Source: Dyadobacter alkalitolerans DSM 23607 (GTDB lineage: Bacteria; Bacteroidota; Bacteroidia; Cytophagales; Spirosomataceae). From it: a DNA stretch of 64,000 nucleotides. Positions 46,494-54,588 of the stretch are shown here, piece after piece (the first letter of the stretch is position 1; each line of letters begins with the position of its first letter). The translations under genes and the position numbers were made by a program. A model generated the notes under the pieces. The model ran no database searches. It had not been told where the DNA came from and worked only from the letters and a program-made list of their open reading frames with translations. The stretch covers positions 248,001-312,000 of the forward strand of contig NZ_AUAS01000003.1 of the NCBI RefSeq assembly GCF_000428845.1, read 5' to 3'.

Positions 46494-47726
46494 CTATTCA
46501 TGATCCTGGGAGAATGTAAGGGTAACCGTTGTTACCTGCTCCACGGATTCCATCAATAGTTTGATTTTCAACAGAGATGTAATTTCCTTCACGAGAATCA
46601 GTCCGATTCCCAGTCTCTCGGCCATACCCAGCGGCGGGTATGCACCGTCTGAACCTGCATTAGAATTCAGCCATTGCATAATGTTATCGGGTACAGTATT
46701 CCCTGTGTTTTCAAGCATGACCAGGGCTTCGGTTCCGTTTACAGAAGCCGTAATTGTTATTATCCCGTTTAGCGTGTGTTTGTTTGCATTGTCAATTAAA
46801 TTATGCAGAACAATCCCCAGAAGATTGGGGTTACTGGATACGTGAATGGATGGGTCAATATTTACGTCAAGCCCATTACCATACGTCCTGATAATTCCCT
46901 CGAACAAATCCGCCTTATCCTTTACAAGCTGTGCAAGATTTACCTGTTCGGTTATAGCCAGCTTCTGATGAACCGGAAGCTTGGTAAAGTCCAGCAGGTT
47001 TTCCACAAAACCCATCATCGTTTCAAGTGATTTGTGCAGTTCGGTGCTATATTCATGTATAGGCTCATAATCTTTCGCGTCCGCCAACCGGGAAATTTCT
47101 CTGGAAACGACTATCAGAAAGCTAAAGGGCCCGCGAATGTCATGGGTAATGGAGGCGACCAGGCGTGATTGGATATATAACTGATGTTCAAGATCTTCCT
47201 GCGATTTTTCCAACGAGATTAAAGCTTGCTGAAGGGCCTGGGTGCGTTCCATAACGGCTTGCTCGAGAAGCCGGTTTTCAATTTTAACTTTTTCAATAGC
47301 GAGCCGCTCAATTTCCTTACGCTGAAAGCGCGTTTCGGCGTCTCTTTTAAGAAAATAGGCTGCTGGGATCAGGATAACGCTCATGAGAATGCCACGGCTG
47401 CTGAGCATGAGGATTTTTACTCCTATTGGGTTGGGGGCTGTCCTGAATGGAAAATCTTTAAAAATAGGGTTGAATGTAAAATAAAACACATTCGAAAGCA
47501 CACAGCAGCATAGCAATGAAAGAGCTAATCCCGCCCAGCGCCCCTGTTTTTGTTGGATATAATTGATGCAATACCAGCAAGCGAGGCTCATAAAGAAGAT
47601 GACAATTTCCGAGCCGATCAGATTTACCGGGTCATTCCATTGCCCTTCTGACAGGCGGGCAGGCAAAATAAAAACAGGGATAGAAGCGGCAACGATTATG
47701 CCTGCCTTGTGAAGATTTTTATGCAT
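46494..47726 (-). CDS. Membrane sensor histidine kinase
   Basis: 410 residues. Four hydrophobic segments in the first ~130 residues, a coiled coil at 130-185 (ERLAIEKVKIENRLLEQAVMERTQAL), the H-box SITHDIRGPFSFLIVVSREI near residue 195, and a HATPase domain with the N-box LHNLIDNANKHT near residue 309 and the G-region LGMAERLGIGLILVKEI near residue 370. It has no receiver or response regulator beside it. A TAACTTTG promoter box and a hairpin lie upstream. Signal unknown. Confidence 0.92.
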   Translation of the reverse strand: MHKNLHKAGIIVAASIPVFILPARLSEGQWNDPVNLIGSEIVIFFMSLACWYCINYIQQKQGRWAGLALSLLCCCVLSNVFYFTFNPIFKDFPFRTAPNPIGVKILMLSSRGILMSVILIPAAYFLKRDAETRFQRKEIERLAIEKVKIENRLLEQAVMERTQALQQALISLEKSQEDLEHQLYIQSRLVASITHDIRGPFSFLIVVSREISRLADAKDYEPIHEYSTELHKSLETMMGFVENLLDFTKLPVHQKLAITEQVNLAQLVKDKADLFEGIIRTYGNGLDVNIDPSIHVSSNPNLLGIVLHNLIDNANKHTLNGIITITASVNGTEALVMLENTGNTVPDNIMQWLNSNAGSDGAYPPLGMAERLGIGLILVKEITSLLKIKLLMESVEQVTTVTLTFSQDHE

Positions 47727-47752
47727 TCAAAAATGACTAATTTACTTACGCC

Positions 47753-47788
47753 AACTTTGACCGTGTTCTACGGTCGGGGCCAAAGTTA
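47753..47788 (-). promoter_or_regulatory. Promoter-like box TAACTTTG in a hairpin before the histidine kinase
   Basis: Minus strand TAACTTTG (47781-47788) fits TAnnTTTG, 55 bases before the gene. The CAAAGTT of the same stretch pairs with AACTTTG at 47753-47759, with an inner GACCG/CGGTC stem (47759-47763 with 47771-47775). The promoter box and the early transcript therefore form a hairpin, a possible control site. Confidence 0.35.
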
Positions 47789-47844
47789 GCAATTACACCC
47801 AGCGGTTGTACGATTCCGGCTGGATGCGGAGCGGCTTACATAAA

Positions 47845-47908
47845 TCGGAGAGGGATTCCTTATGGGCGGCTACCGTCTGGCGGCTGCTCAAAAAGTGTCC
47901 CTCTCCGA
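47845..47908. repeat. Inverted repeat after susD
   Basis: TCGGAGAGGGA (47845-47855) pairs perfectly with TCCCTCTCCGA (47898-47908). The loop is about 42 bases and holds GGCGGCT-type repeats. It lies 22-85 bases past the susD stop and may act as the transcript's 3' structure. Confidence 0.55.
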
Positions 47909-47929
47909 AAATTAATGTTCTAAAAACAA

Positions 47930-49612
47930 TCAGTTATACCCTGGATTCTGTTTGAATTCGTCTTTATTCGTGATCGCATCCAATTGCACTTGCGGAATCG
48001 GGCGGAGATTATGGGTTTCTTTAATGTTGGCTTTGGCGTCCATGTTGTATTTCTGAACGTAGCTTACCAGTTTTCCGGTCCGTTTCAGGTCGTACCAGCG
48101 GAAAAGTTCGCCTGCCAGCTCGCGGGCGCGCTCGTCGAGGATGAAATCAATGTTCAGGTCTTTGGCTGCGACCGTCATACTCGCTTCTTTACCCGGAATC
48201 GCACGTTTTTTGCGCAGATCATTGATGTAAGTCAGCGCTTCGGCAGGATTTGTCTTCATTAATGCTTCCGCCGCGATCAGATATAGTTCGGCAATCCGGA
48301 TCACAAATCCGTCGCGCGCGCTCCATTCTTGGTTGGCCGTCAGGCGGGTTGGGTCCATTAATTTGCTCATTTGGATAAACTGGGACCTTAACAGCAGTGA
48401 TCCGTCTTCCTTATACATCGTGTTGCGGTCGAAGATTTTGTAACGGCCGGCTGCGTTTGCAATTTGTGCAGGCGTGGCCACCGTTTTCATAAAAACCATG
48501 GATGTGTCGCCAAAAGCCATCTTAGGATAACCATTCACCGTTCCGGCTTTCAGATTGGCCATATTGGCAAGCCAAACCGTCTGAAATGTGCCTGCATAGC
48601 GCTGATCGACCTTTTCATCAAACAAATCAAGCAAATGCAATGTGGGCACATAACGCTGGTAAGGGCGCCCGTAAGCGACCGAGCGCTCCATGCCGGGCTG
48701 CTTATCGTACACCATAATGTAATGCAAATGGCTGTTGTTGCCCTTGCCCGCGGCCGCATCATAATCCCCGTTCATGGTGTCGTCATTGGTGTAATTCACA
48801 TAATAAACGACCTCGGAATTAGTGCCGCCTTCGGAATTTTTCATGTCCCAAAGCGATTTAAAATCAGAAAACAAGGCATAGCGACCGGATGCAATCACTT
48901 CCTTGGCTAATGTGGCCGCCAACGCATACATCTCAGCATTGTTGGTCGAACTCGCACGGGTAAGGGCCATTCTGGCTTTGAATGCTTTTGCCACGTCCTG
49001 CGTAATACGGCCGTTTGTCGATTTCGCGGGCGCCAGATTTGCGATCGCAATGTCCAGATCAGCAAAAATCACTTTATAAAAATCCTCAACACTCGACCTT
49101 TTTGCAGTAGTGACGGCACCGGCGGTTGGCTCCGTTTGCAGCACTACATCGCCCCAGGTTTCGGTAATAAGCCACAGGTAATGTGCCCGCAAAAACCGCA
49201 CTTCGCCTTCATATTGCTTGTTCATCGCTTCCGACAAAATCGGCGCCGGGAGCAGCTTCAATGCTGTGTTGCAAGTGTTTAAAGCTTTATATAAATGTCC
49301 CCAGTAATCCTTCAAATTCGTTTGAGCACCATTCAGATCGACGGTATAATCCGAAATCTGATTGGCCTTGTTATCACCGCCACGCAGGAAAAGATCGGTG
49401 CCGGTTTCGGCAAATGCGGATGGAAACTCTTTGCCATACCAGAGTCTTGTTCCTGAATAAGAAGCATTTACAGCTGCTGTTATCCCTAGTTCCGTTTGGA
49501 AAAACGGGTCTTCTGTCAGGCCGCTTTTATTGGTTTCGGAAAGATAGTCTTCGCAGGAAGTGAGCCCCACGAGCGAAAAAGCCATGAGAAAGGCCGTTAT
49601 TTTTATTTTCAT
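47930..49612 (-). CDS. SusD/RagB-family nutrient-binding lipoprotein
   Basis: 560 residues from the ATG at 49612. Signal peptide with lipobox (LVGLTSC-EDY), then the SusD fold: WGHLYKALNTCNTALKLL near residue 110 and EVRFLRAHYLWLITETWGDVVL near residue 145, RITQDVAKAFKARMALTRAS near residue 205, IRIAELYLIAAEAL, and LNIDFILDERARELAGELFRWYDLKRTGKL near residue 505. It binds the substrate at the cell surface and hands it to the SusC-type receptor encoded just upstream. Substrate unknown; no glycoside hydrolase is adjacent. Confidence 0.95.
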   Translation of the reverse strand: MKIKITAFLMAFSLVGLTSCEDYLSETNKSGLTEDPFFQTELGITAAVNASYSGTRLWYGKEFPSAFAETGTDLFLRGGDNKANQISDYTVDLNGAQTNLKDYWGHLYKALNTCNTALKLLPAPILSEAMNKQYEGEVRFLRAHYLWLITETWGDVVLQTEPTAGAVTTAKRSSVEDFYKVIFADLDIAIANLAPAKSTNGRITQDVAKAFKARMALTRASSTNNAEMYALAATLAKEVIASGRYALFSDFKSLWDMKNSEGGTNSEVVYYVNYTNDDTMNGDYDAAAGKGNNSHLHYIMVYDKQPGMERSVAYGRPYQRYVPTLHLLDLFDEKVDQRYAGTFQTVWLANMANLKAGTVNGYPKMAFGDTSMVFMKTVATPAQIANAAGRYKIFDRNTMYKEDGSLLLRSQFIQMSKLMDPTRLTANQEWSARDGFVIRIAELYLIAAEALMKTNPAEALTYINDLRKKRAIPGKEASMTVAAKDLNIDFILDERARELAGELFRWYDLKRTGKLVSYVQKYNMDAKANIKETHNLRPIPQVQLDAITNKDEFKQNPGYN

Positions 49613-49631
49613 TGGAATGTCTGTTTTTGAA

Positions 49632-52600
49632 TTAAAAATCAATGTTTACACCAAAGATCATCTGCTTCACCAGCGGGAAGCTCAGATCGCCGCCGCGCTC
49701 CGGATCGTAATCCTTGATCTTGCTGAAAGTGAAATAGTTTTGCAGCGTTCCGTAAACCCGCACCCGGCCCACACCGATCTTTTTGGTCAAAGCCGAAGGA
49801 ATGTTGTAGCCTAACGACACATCCCGGATTTTCACGAACGAGCCTTTGACATAGCCCAAAGTGGACTGATACAAATAATTTGTGGTTGAATATGAGCTGT
49901 TTGGCCTTGGAAAAGCATTAGTCGGATTTTCCGGCGTCCAGTAATCTACGTACGAAGAATTTTCAAGCGCGCTTGGCTTATAACCGCCTGCATTGTATTC
50001 GTAGTTGATATAATGTCCGATGCGGCCGTAGACGAACACGCTCAGGTCAAAGTTTTTGTATTCAAAATGATTATTGACCCCGAAAGAGAATTTCGGCACA
50101 TTAGAGAATGTAGTGCGGTCGCCCGGATCCACCACGCCGTTGCCGTTCATATCGGCCACTTTTACATCGCCCGGCTTATTTTGTCCAAAATCCAAAGCCG
50201 CTTCCTCCTCACCTAACTGCCAGATTCCGATCTTTTTATAATCAAAAAACACCTTTGTAGGCTCTCCTACGAACCATTTATTGGCTTCATTCCGTGTTAC
50301 GCCATTGTTCAATGCAATGATCTTTTCACGGTTCAAAGTGAATGTCCAGTCCGTAGACCAGTTGAATGCTTTGCCAGCAATATTTTGGGTTGTTATAGCA
50401 AGCTCGATCCCCTTGTTTTCGACCTGACCAATGTTTTCAAGGATTTCGCTGTAACCCGTGTGCGTCGGCAGCAAGCTAGGCAGCAGCAGATCACGCGTCC
50501 GCGAGCGGTAAACGTCGATCGTTCCCGAAATCCTGTTTCCGGCCAACCCAAAGTCCAGACCAGCATTCCAGGTGCCCGTTGTTTCCCAGGTTAATGCTGG
50601 ATTCGGGATCACTTTTGGCCAGTAACCAAATGCCGCACTCGTCCCGAAAGCATACGCAGAAAGCCCCAAACCGCCTTTTGTAGCATAAGGATCAATGGTT
50701 GAATTCCCCGATCTTCCCCAGCTGACGCGCAATTTAAGGTCATTGAAAACCTTGCTATCCTGTAAAAACGGCTCCTCGATCACGCGCCAAGCTCCCGACA
50801 CGGACGGAAAATAGCCCCATTTGTTCCCTGCGGCCAAAACCGAAGATCCATCCGCACGCAACGACGCCTGGAAAATGTATTTGTTGCTCAACTTGTAATT
50901 AACCCTTCCGAAAAACGAAGCAATGGTTGTTTCCCGCAACTGGCTGCCGATGGCTTTGGAAATGGTGTTGGAATTCAGGTCGTGGTAAGAGGTGATCGGC
51001 GACGCCTGGTTGTTGCCGGACGATGTGTATTCTTCATATTTGGTCCCCAGCGAACTCGTTCCCAAAAGCCCCTGGATCTGGTGATTACCAATGGTTTTGT
51101 TGTAGTTCAATGTGTTTTCCCAGGTGTAATTGAAATAATTATTGATCTCAACACCTGAGTTCGAGTTACGGCCTACGTTGGCAATCGTGTTATAACCTTT
51201 GTAATATCCGCGACGGAAGTCCCTGAAATCCAGACCAATCGTTGATTTCAAAAACAGATCATTCGTGATTTTCACATCCAGGTAAGCCGAAGAAAACAGG
51301 CGTTTGTCCACAATGTTATTTACAAAAACGCCGGGCTGCTCGTCGGCCAGGGGCGTAAATTGCGCGCTGTAACCAGGCGCAGGGTTTAGGATCAATGTGC
51401 CGTCATCATTAAAAGCCTTCGCAATAGGAAGGATTTTGTTGGCCATATTCAGCGGATTGTCGCGCTTATCCTGGTTTTTGTAAGAATAAATGGCGCTTAA
51501 CCCAACACGGAAGCGGTCATTTAGCTTATGATCCACACTGATCTTTCCATTCAGTCTACGATATACATCATTGAGCAGCAGGCCCTTATCTTTCTGGTAA
51601 CCAAATGACGTCGAAAATGTCGTTTTTTCGCTGCCGCCAGTGAGGTTGATCTCATAATTCTGCATTAAGCCATTGTGGAAAATGTAGCTTTGCCAATCTT
51701 CAAACTGCTTATCCTTAATGTATTGCAATTCGATAACCTGGAAAATATCTTCATCCTTCCGGTAAACATCGCCATTTGTGGTCCGGTAAGCCTCACGTTT
51801 TTGCTGCGCATATTCCTCCCCGTTCATCATCCGCGGATACAGCGCTTTCTTGTTCATCGACACATAGGAATTGAACGACAGCGTCGACTTGCCGGATGAG
51901 CCCTTTTTCGTGGTAATAATGATCACCCCGTTCGCACCGCGCGTTCCATAAATCGCAGTCGAAGCTACATCTTTCAAAACCTCAATCGACGCAATGTCCG
52001 TCGGGTTAATGTCAATAAAAGAACCGTATGGAATCCCATCCACCAGCACAAGCGGCTTATTATCAGCCCGTAACGACCTATTTCCACGTAAAACAATGTT
52101 GATATCCGCACCCGGCTGACCAGAGCTCTGCGTAATGTCGATCCCTGAAACCTTCCCCTGCAACGACCTCAGCGCATTTGTAGTCGGAATCGCCGTAATA
52201 TCCTTCGCCTTCACCGACGTAATCGCCCCCGTAACGTCACTTTTCTTCATCGTTCCGTAACCCACCACCACAATTTCTTCCAGCGCCTTCGTATCCGCCA
52301 GCAGTTTCACATCGATTACCGAGCGGTTGCTCACCTCAATTTCCTGACTGATATAACCTACGTAAGAAAAAACGAGCGTCGCGCTTCCCGCCGGGATCGT
52401 GATTTTGTACGAACCATTTGCATCCGTCGTAGCGCCCGTAGTCGTTCCTTTCAGCAAAATACTGACGCCAGGAAGTTCCTCTCCATTATCCCCCGTCACT
52501 TTTCCCGAAATGTCCAAAACAGAATTCAACCCTTCCTTCCCAACTGTCAACACCACCGGATGTGCCACGATAGGGGCATGGCTTCCCGCATAAACCTGCT

Positions 52601-52673
52601 GACTACCAACCGGTAAGACTCCATACATGAGCACCAGCCCCAGGGCCGATACGCTTTGTAGTTTTCTAAACAT
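49632..52673 (-). CDS. SusC/RagA-family TonB-linked outer-membrane receptor
   Basis: 1013 residues. A leader of about 30 residues, a carboxypeptidase-regulatory-like domain (ISGKVTGDNGEELPGVSILLKGTTTGATTDANGSYKI) at 55-130, the TonB box region IVVVGYGTMKKSDVTGAI near residue 135, and the plug (LQGKVSGIDITQSSGQPGADINIVLRGNRSL...PLVLVDGIPYG...IEVLKDVASTAIYGTRGANGVIIITTKKG). The rest is a 22-stranded barrel. It imports large nutrients using TonB energy. SusD starts 19 bases later. The 600-bp upstream region has no gene. Confidence 0.97.
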   Translation of the reverse strand: MFRKLQSVSALGLVLMYGVLPVGSQQVYAGSHAPIVAHPVVLTVGKEGLNSVLDISGKVTGDNGEELPGVSILLKGTTTGATTDANGSYKITIPAGSATLVFSYVGYISQEIEVSNRSVIDVKLLADTKALEEIVVVGYGTMKKSDVTGAITSVKAKDITAIPTTNALRSLQGKVSGIDITQSSGQPGADINIVLRGNRSLRADNKPLVLVDGIPYGSFIDINPTDIASIEVLKDVASTAIYGTRGANGVIIITTKKGSSGKSTLSFNSYVSMNKKALYPRMMNGEEYAQQKREAYRTTNGDVYRKDEDIFQVIELQYIKDKQFEDWQSYIFHNGLMQNYEINLTGGSEKTTFSTSFGYQKDKGLLLNDVYRRLNGKISVDHKLNDRFRVGLSAIYSYKNQDKRDNPLNMANKILPIAKAFNDDGTLILNPAPGYSAQFTPLADEQPGVFVNNIVDKRLFSSAYLDVKITNDLFLKSTIGLDFRDFRRGYYKGYNTIANVGRNSNSGVEINNYFNYTWENTLNYNKTIGNHQIQGLLGTSSLGTKYEEYTSSGNNQASPITSYHDLNSNTISKAIGSQLRETTIASFFGRVNYKLSNKYIFQASLRADGSSVLAAGNKWGYFPSVSGAWRVIEEPFLQDSKVFNDLKLRVSWGRSGNSTIDPYATKGGLGLSAYAFGTSAAFGYWPKVIPNPALTWETTGTWNAGLDFGLAGNRISGTIDVYRSRTRDLLLPSLLPTHTGYSEILENIGQVENKGIELAITTQNIAGKAFNWSTDWTFTLNREKIIALNNGVTRNEANKWFVGEPTKVFFDYKKIGIWQLGEEEAALDFGQNKPGDVKVADMNGNGVVDPGDRTTFSNVPKFSFGVNNHFEYKNFDLSVFVYGRIGHYINYEYNAGGYKPSALENSSYVDYWTPENPTNAFPRPNSSYSTTNYLYQSTLGYVKGSFVKIRDVSLGYNIPSALTKKIGVGRVRVYGTLQNYFTFSKIKDYDPERGGDLSFPLVKQMIFGVNIDF

Positions 52674-52815
52674 ACATCATAACAGTTTATATTATTCTAT
52701 TTATTAATGCAAAAGTGACATTCAAAAACGGGTACAATCCTGCCGGAAAAAGCGGTTTGGAGCATGTGTTTGGAAATGAATGTTCAGGTGAATGCGAAAG
52801 CGGATCGGTATATTA

Positions 52816-52839
52816 ATAATCAAAGAATTTATTGATTAT
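52816..52839. promoter_or_regulatory. Operator-like inverted repeat in the susC upstream region
   Basis: ATAATCAA (52816-52823) and TTGATTAT (52832-52839) are perfect inverted repeats around 8 bases. The spacer and right arm form CAAAGAATTTAT, repeated at 52896. Such symmetry suits a dimeric regulator. Confidence 0.35.
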
Positions 52840-53123
52840 CTTTTTCACGGACGCCGTGTTCGCTAAAAGGAAGGTTAGCGTTTAGCAAGAAATGCCAAAG
52901 AATTTATCCAAATATTTTTATGCAAACGATGTCGGGAACGATGCCAAAATAGAATCGAACCATTTTTTTGTTGGATAATTCAGGATTTTTTAATGGGTTT
53001 TTAATGTAAAGGGCCAGTTTGTGTCAGGAGGTGAATTGGATTTAATTGATAATAGCTGAGTAACATTGCGAATCCCAGGGGGATGCAATATTGGTAGTAA
53101 CAAATAATGGCGATGCAAAGGCA

Positions 53124-53240
53124 AATCCCGGCGGGATGCGACGGCTTACGCGATGTTGCATCCCGCCGGGATTCTTTATTGTTTATGAACACGTTTGGCT
53201 ACCGCCCTGCGGCTACCAATATGGCATCGCTCCGCGATTT
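53124..53240. repeat. REP-like palindrome cluster
   Basis: A perfect 16-bp inverted repeat AATCCCGGCGGGATGC/GCATCCCGCCGGGATT (53124-53139 with 53158-53173), then GGCTACCGCCCTGCGGCTACC, then ATCGC/GCGAT (53226-53238). Similar in style to the cluster at 2.9-3.05 kb, and both contain ATCGCTCC. Probably a dispersed intergenic repeat. Confidence 0.5.
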
Positions 53241-53274
53241 GGTTTAAACCAGATAACGACTCAGGCAGTAATGT

Positions 53275-53535
53275 TCAACGAATAATTATGATTCCATTTT
53301 CATTCAGACATTCTTCCAAAAATATTCTCCCCGATTCTATCGAAAAATCAGACACAAACCGCCCTGCCGATCCCGCATCCGGAAATTGTGCCACCGTTTC
53401 CAACATTAACTCCTGACTCGCGGAGTCGACGACGAATGCTGTAATGCGAACGATTTCCTGGTTTTCGTCATTACGATCCCGGTGGAGACAGATTTGAATT
53501 TCTGGTTTGGGAAGAGTTAGGATTTTGAAGTTCAT
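53275..53535 (-). CDS. Small protein of unknown function
   Basis: 86 residues. MNFKILTLPKPEIQICLHRDRNDENQEIVRITAFVVDSASQEL, then FPDAGSAGRFVSDFSIESGRIFLEECLNENGIIIIR. It is a mixed alpha/beta soluble sequence with no known motif. It is divergent from the XRE gene (118 bases apart). It may be a partner of the adjacent regulator, but nothing in the sequence proves it. Confidence 0.55.
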   Translation of the reverse strand: MNFKILTLPKPEIQICLHRDRNDENQEIVRITAFVVDSASQELMLETVAQFPDAGSAGRFVSDFSIESGRIFLEECLNENGIIIIR

Positions 53536-53653
53536 GTGTGCTGATTTGTTAAAACGAAGGCATCCTATTGTTTAACAAATGTAAACAAATTCAACAAAAT
53601 ACAACGTATTCGTTGTGCAGAATGTATTTGTTTAATGTGTCCTTTATCATTCT

Positions 53654-53872
53654 ATGGAAAAGGATGAAGAACTAACGAAGCTTGGTCTAAGAATAAAGGA
53701 ATTGCGTAAAATGAAAAACGTCACGCAGGAAGAGCTCGCGCACGTGATCGACAAAGATCAGCAATCGATACAACGCCTTGAAGCAGGAAAAATCAATCCA
53801 TCCTTTTTCTATCTCCAGCAAATCGCCAAAGGCTTGGGGATGCCGCTAAGCGAAATTTTCTCAGAGCTATAA
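53654..53872 (+). CDS. XRE-family helix-turn-helix regulator
   Basis: 72 residues. A single HTH domain: GLRIKELRKMKNVTQEELAHVIDKDQQSIQRLEAGKINPSFFYLQQIAKGLGMPLSEIF, the Cro/C1 pattern with the recognition helix at DQQSIQRLEAG. A hairpin follows at once (53873-53907). It sits next to a Fic pseudogene and may once have controlled it. Confidence 0.88.
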   Translation: MEKDEELTKLGLRIKELRKMKNVTQEELAHVIDKDQQSIQRLEAGKINPSFFYLQQIAKGLGMPLSEIFSEL

Positions 53873-53907
53873 TTATGCGGTGATTAAAATGCCTAATCAC
53901 CGCATAA
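53873..53907 (+). terminator. Hairpin after the XRE gene
   Basis: A 14-bp perfect inverted repeat (53873-53886 with 53894-53907) with loop AAATGCC, directly after the TAA stop. It has no T tract, so it is a terminator or decay-protecting hairpin. Confidence 0.55.
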
Positions 53908-53936
53908 AATGCGGCGAATAACTTGATGTGCTATAA

Positions 53937-54313
53937 TTAAAAAAAGCGGCAATAGCCCATTTATGGTTTGTCACCATTCACCCCTTCGACGACGGCAATG
54001 GCAGAATTGCCCGGTCCATCGCCAACATGCAACTGGCACGCTCGGATGAGAGCGCGCAGCGTTTTTAGAGCATGTCTGCCCAAATCCAGCAGAAACGCAA
54101 ACGTTATTACGACATTCTCGAAAAAACGCAAAAAGGCGATCTGGACATCACCGAATGGCTTGAATGGTTTTTGTATTGCCTCGACGGAGCTTTGGAAGCT
54201 ATACAAACAAGACCTCTCCAGACACCGCGCTTCGAGACATTCAAAATCTGGTTGAACAAGGTATTTTAGAAAAAGGAAAATTCCGGTGGAAGAAGCACGA
54301 GTTACCGGTTAAC
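53937..54313 (+). pseudogene. Degraded Fic-domain gene
   Basis: From 53937 the frame reads KAAIAHLWFVTIHPFDDGNGRIAR, containing the full Fic motif HPFDDGNGR, then QRF, an in-frame TAG at 54066, and SMSAQIQQKRKRYYDILEKT in the same frame. Intact Fic proteins read RFYSMSAQ here, so a tyrosine codon became TAG. The frame ends, and from 54221 another frame gives DTALRDIQNLVEQGILEK, the usual C-terminal winged-helix end, stopping at 54311. The N-terminal ~200 residues and part of the C-terminal linker are missing. A decayed remnant. Confidence 0.9.
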
Positions 54314-54358
54314 GGAGTTGTAAGACCTAAGAGTTAGGCATACTAAGAATTCACAAAA

Positions 54359-54388
54359 AAGCCGCTGCGATTGCTCGTAGCGGCTTTA
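54359..54388 (-). terminator. tRNA terminator hairpin left at the element boundary
   Basis: AAAGCCGCTGCGA (54359-54371) pairs with TCGTAGCGGCTTT (54376-54388), one G-T pair, loop TTGC. On the minus strand it is followed by a T run, so it is oriented to end a minus-strand tRNA gene, which fits the tRNA remnant just upstream on that strand. Confidence 0.75.
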
Positions 54389-54394
54389 AGTTGT

Positions 54395-54416
54395 GGTGAT
54401 GGACGGAATCGAACCT
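54395..54416 (-). other. tRNA 3'-end remnant: probable attachment site (left end of the element)
   Basis: On the minus strand these 22 bases read GGTTCGATTCCGTCCATCACCA: last two bases of the 5' T-stem, T-loop TTCGATT, 3' T-stem CCGTC, acceptor CATCACC and discriminator A. The preceding bases (CAAA) no longer pair as a T-stem, so the tRNA body is absent. With a tyrosine recombinase 170 bases away, this is best explained as an attachment core formed when an element inserted into a tRNA 3' end. The rebuilt tRNA should lie beyond the right edge. Confidence 0.75.
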
Positions 54417-54588
54417 TTGAGTGACACTTTCATGAGCTTTTCTTTAAAATATTCTGATTCAGAGCTACTAACGGCAAATATATAAAATTGGGTTAGACAA
54501 TATACAACCTCGCAAAGGATTTTTATCGTAAACCATTTTGTAAACCAAATCAGTTAAGATAGATTTGTGTAAACTAAGTTGTCGCTTA

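Larger units (their letters stand above)
52674..53274. other. 601-bp intergenic region upstream of susC
   Basis: No gene supported. Contains an 8-8-8 inverted repeat at 52816-52839, a repeated CAAAGAATTTAT (52821-52832 and 52896-52907), a CGCTAA/TTAGCG inverted repeat at 52861-52880, and a REP-like palindrome cluster at 53124-53240. The susC promoter should lie here but no clean TAnnTTTG was identified on the minus strand. Confidence 0.6.

Noticed and set aside
54393..54470. Complete tRNA gene at the element boundary
   Set aside because: Only the 3' T-arm and acceptor half can be formed; the upstream side lacks a 5' T-stem, anticodon arm and D-arm.
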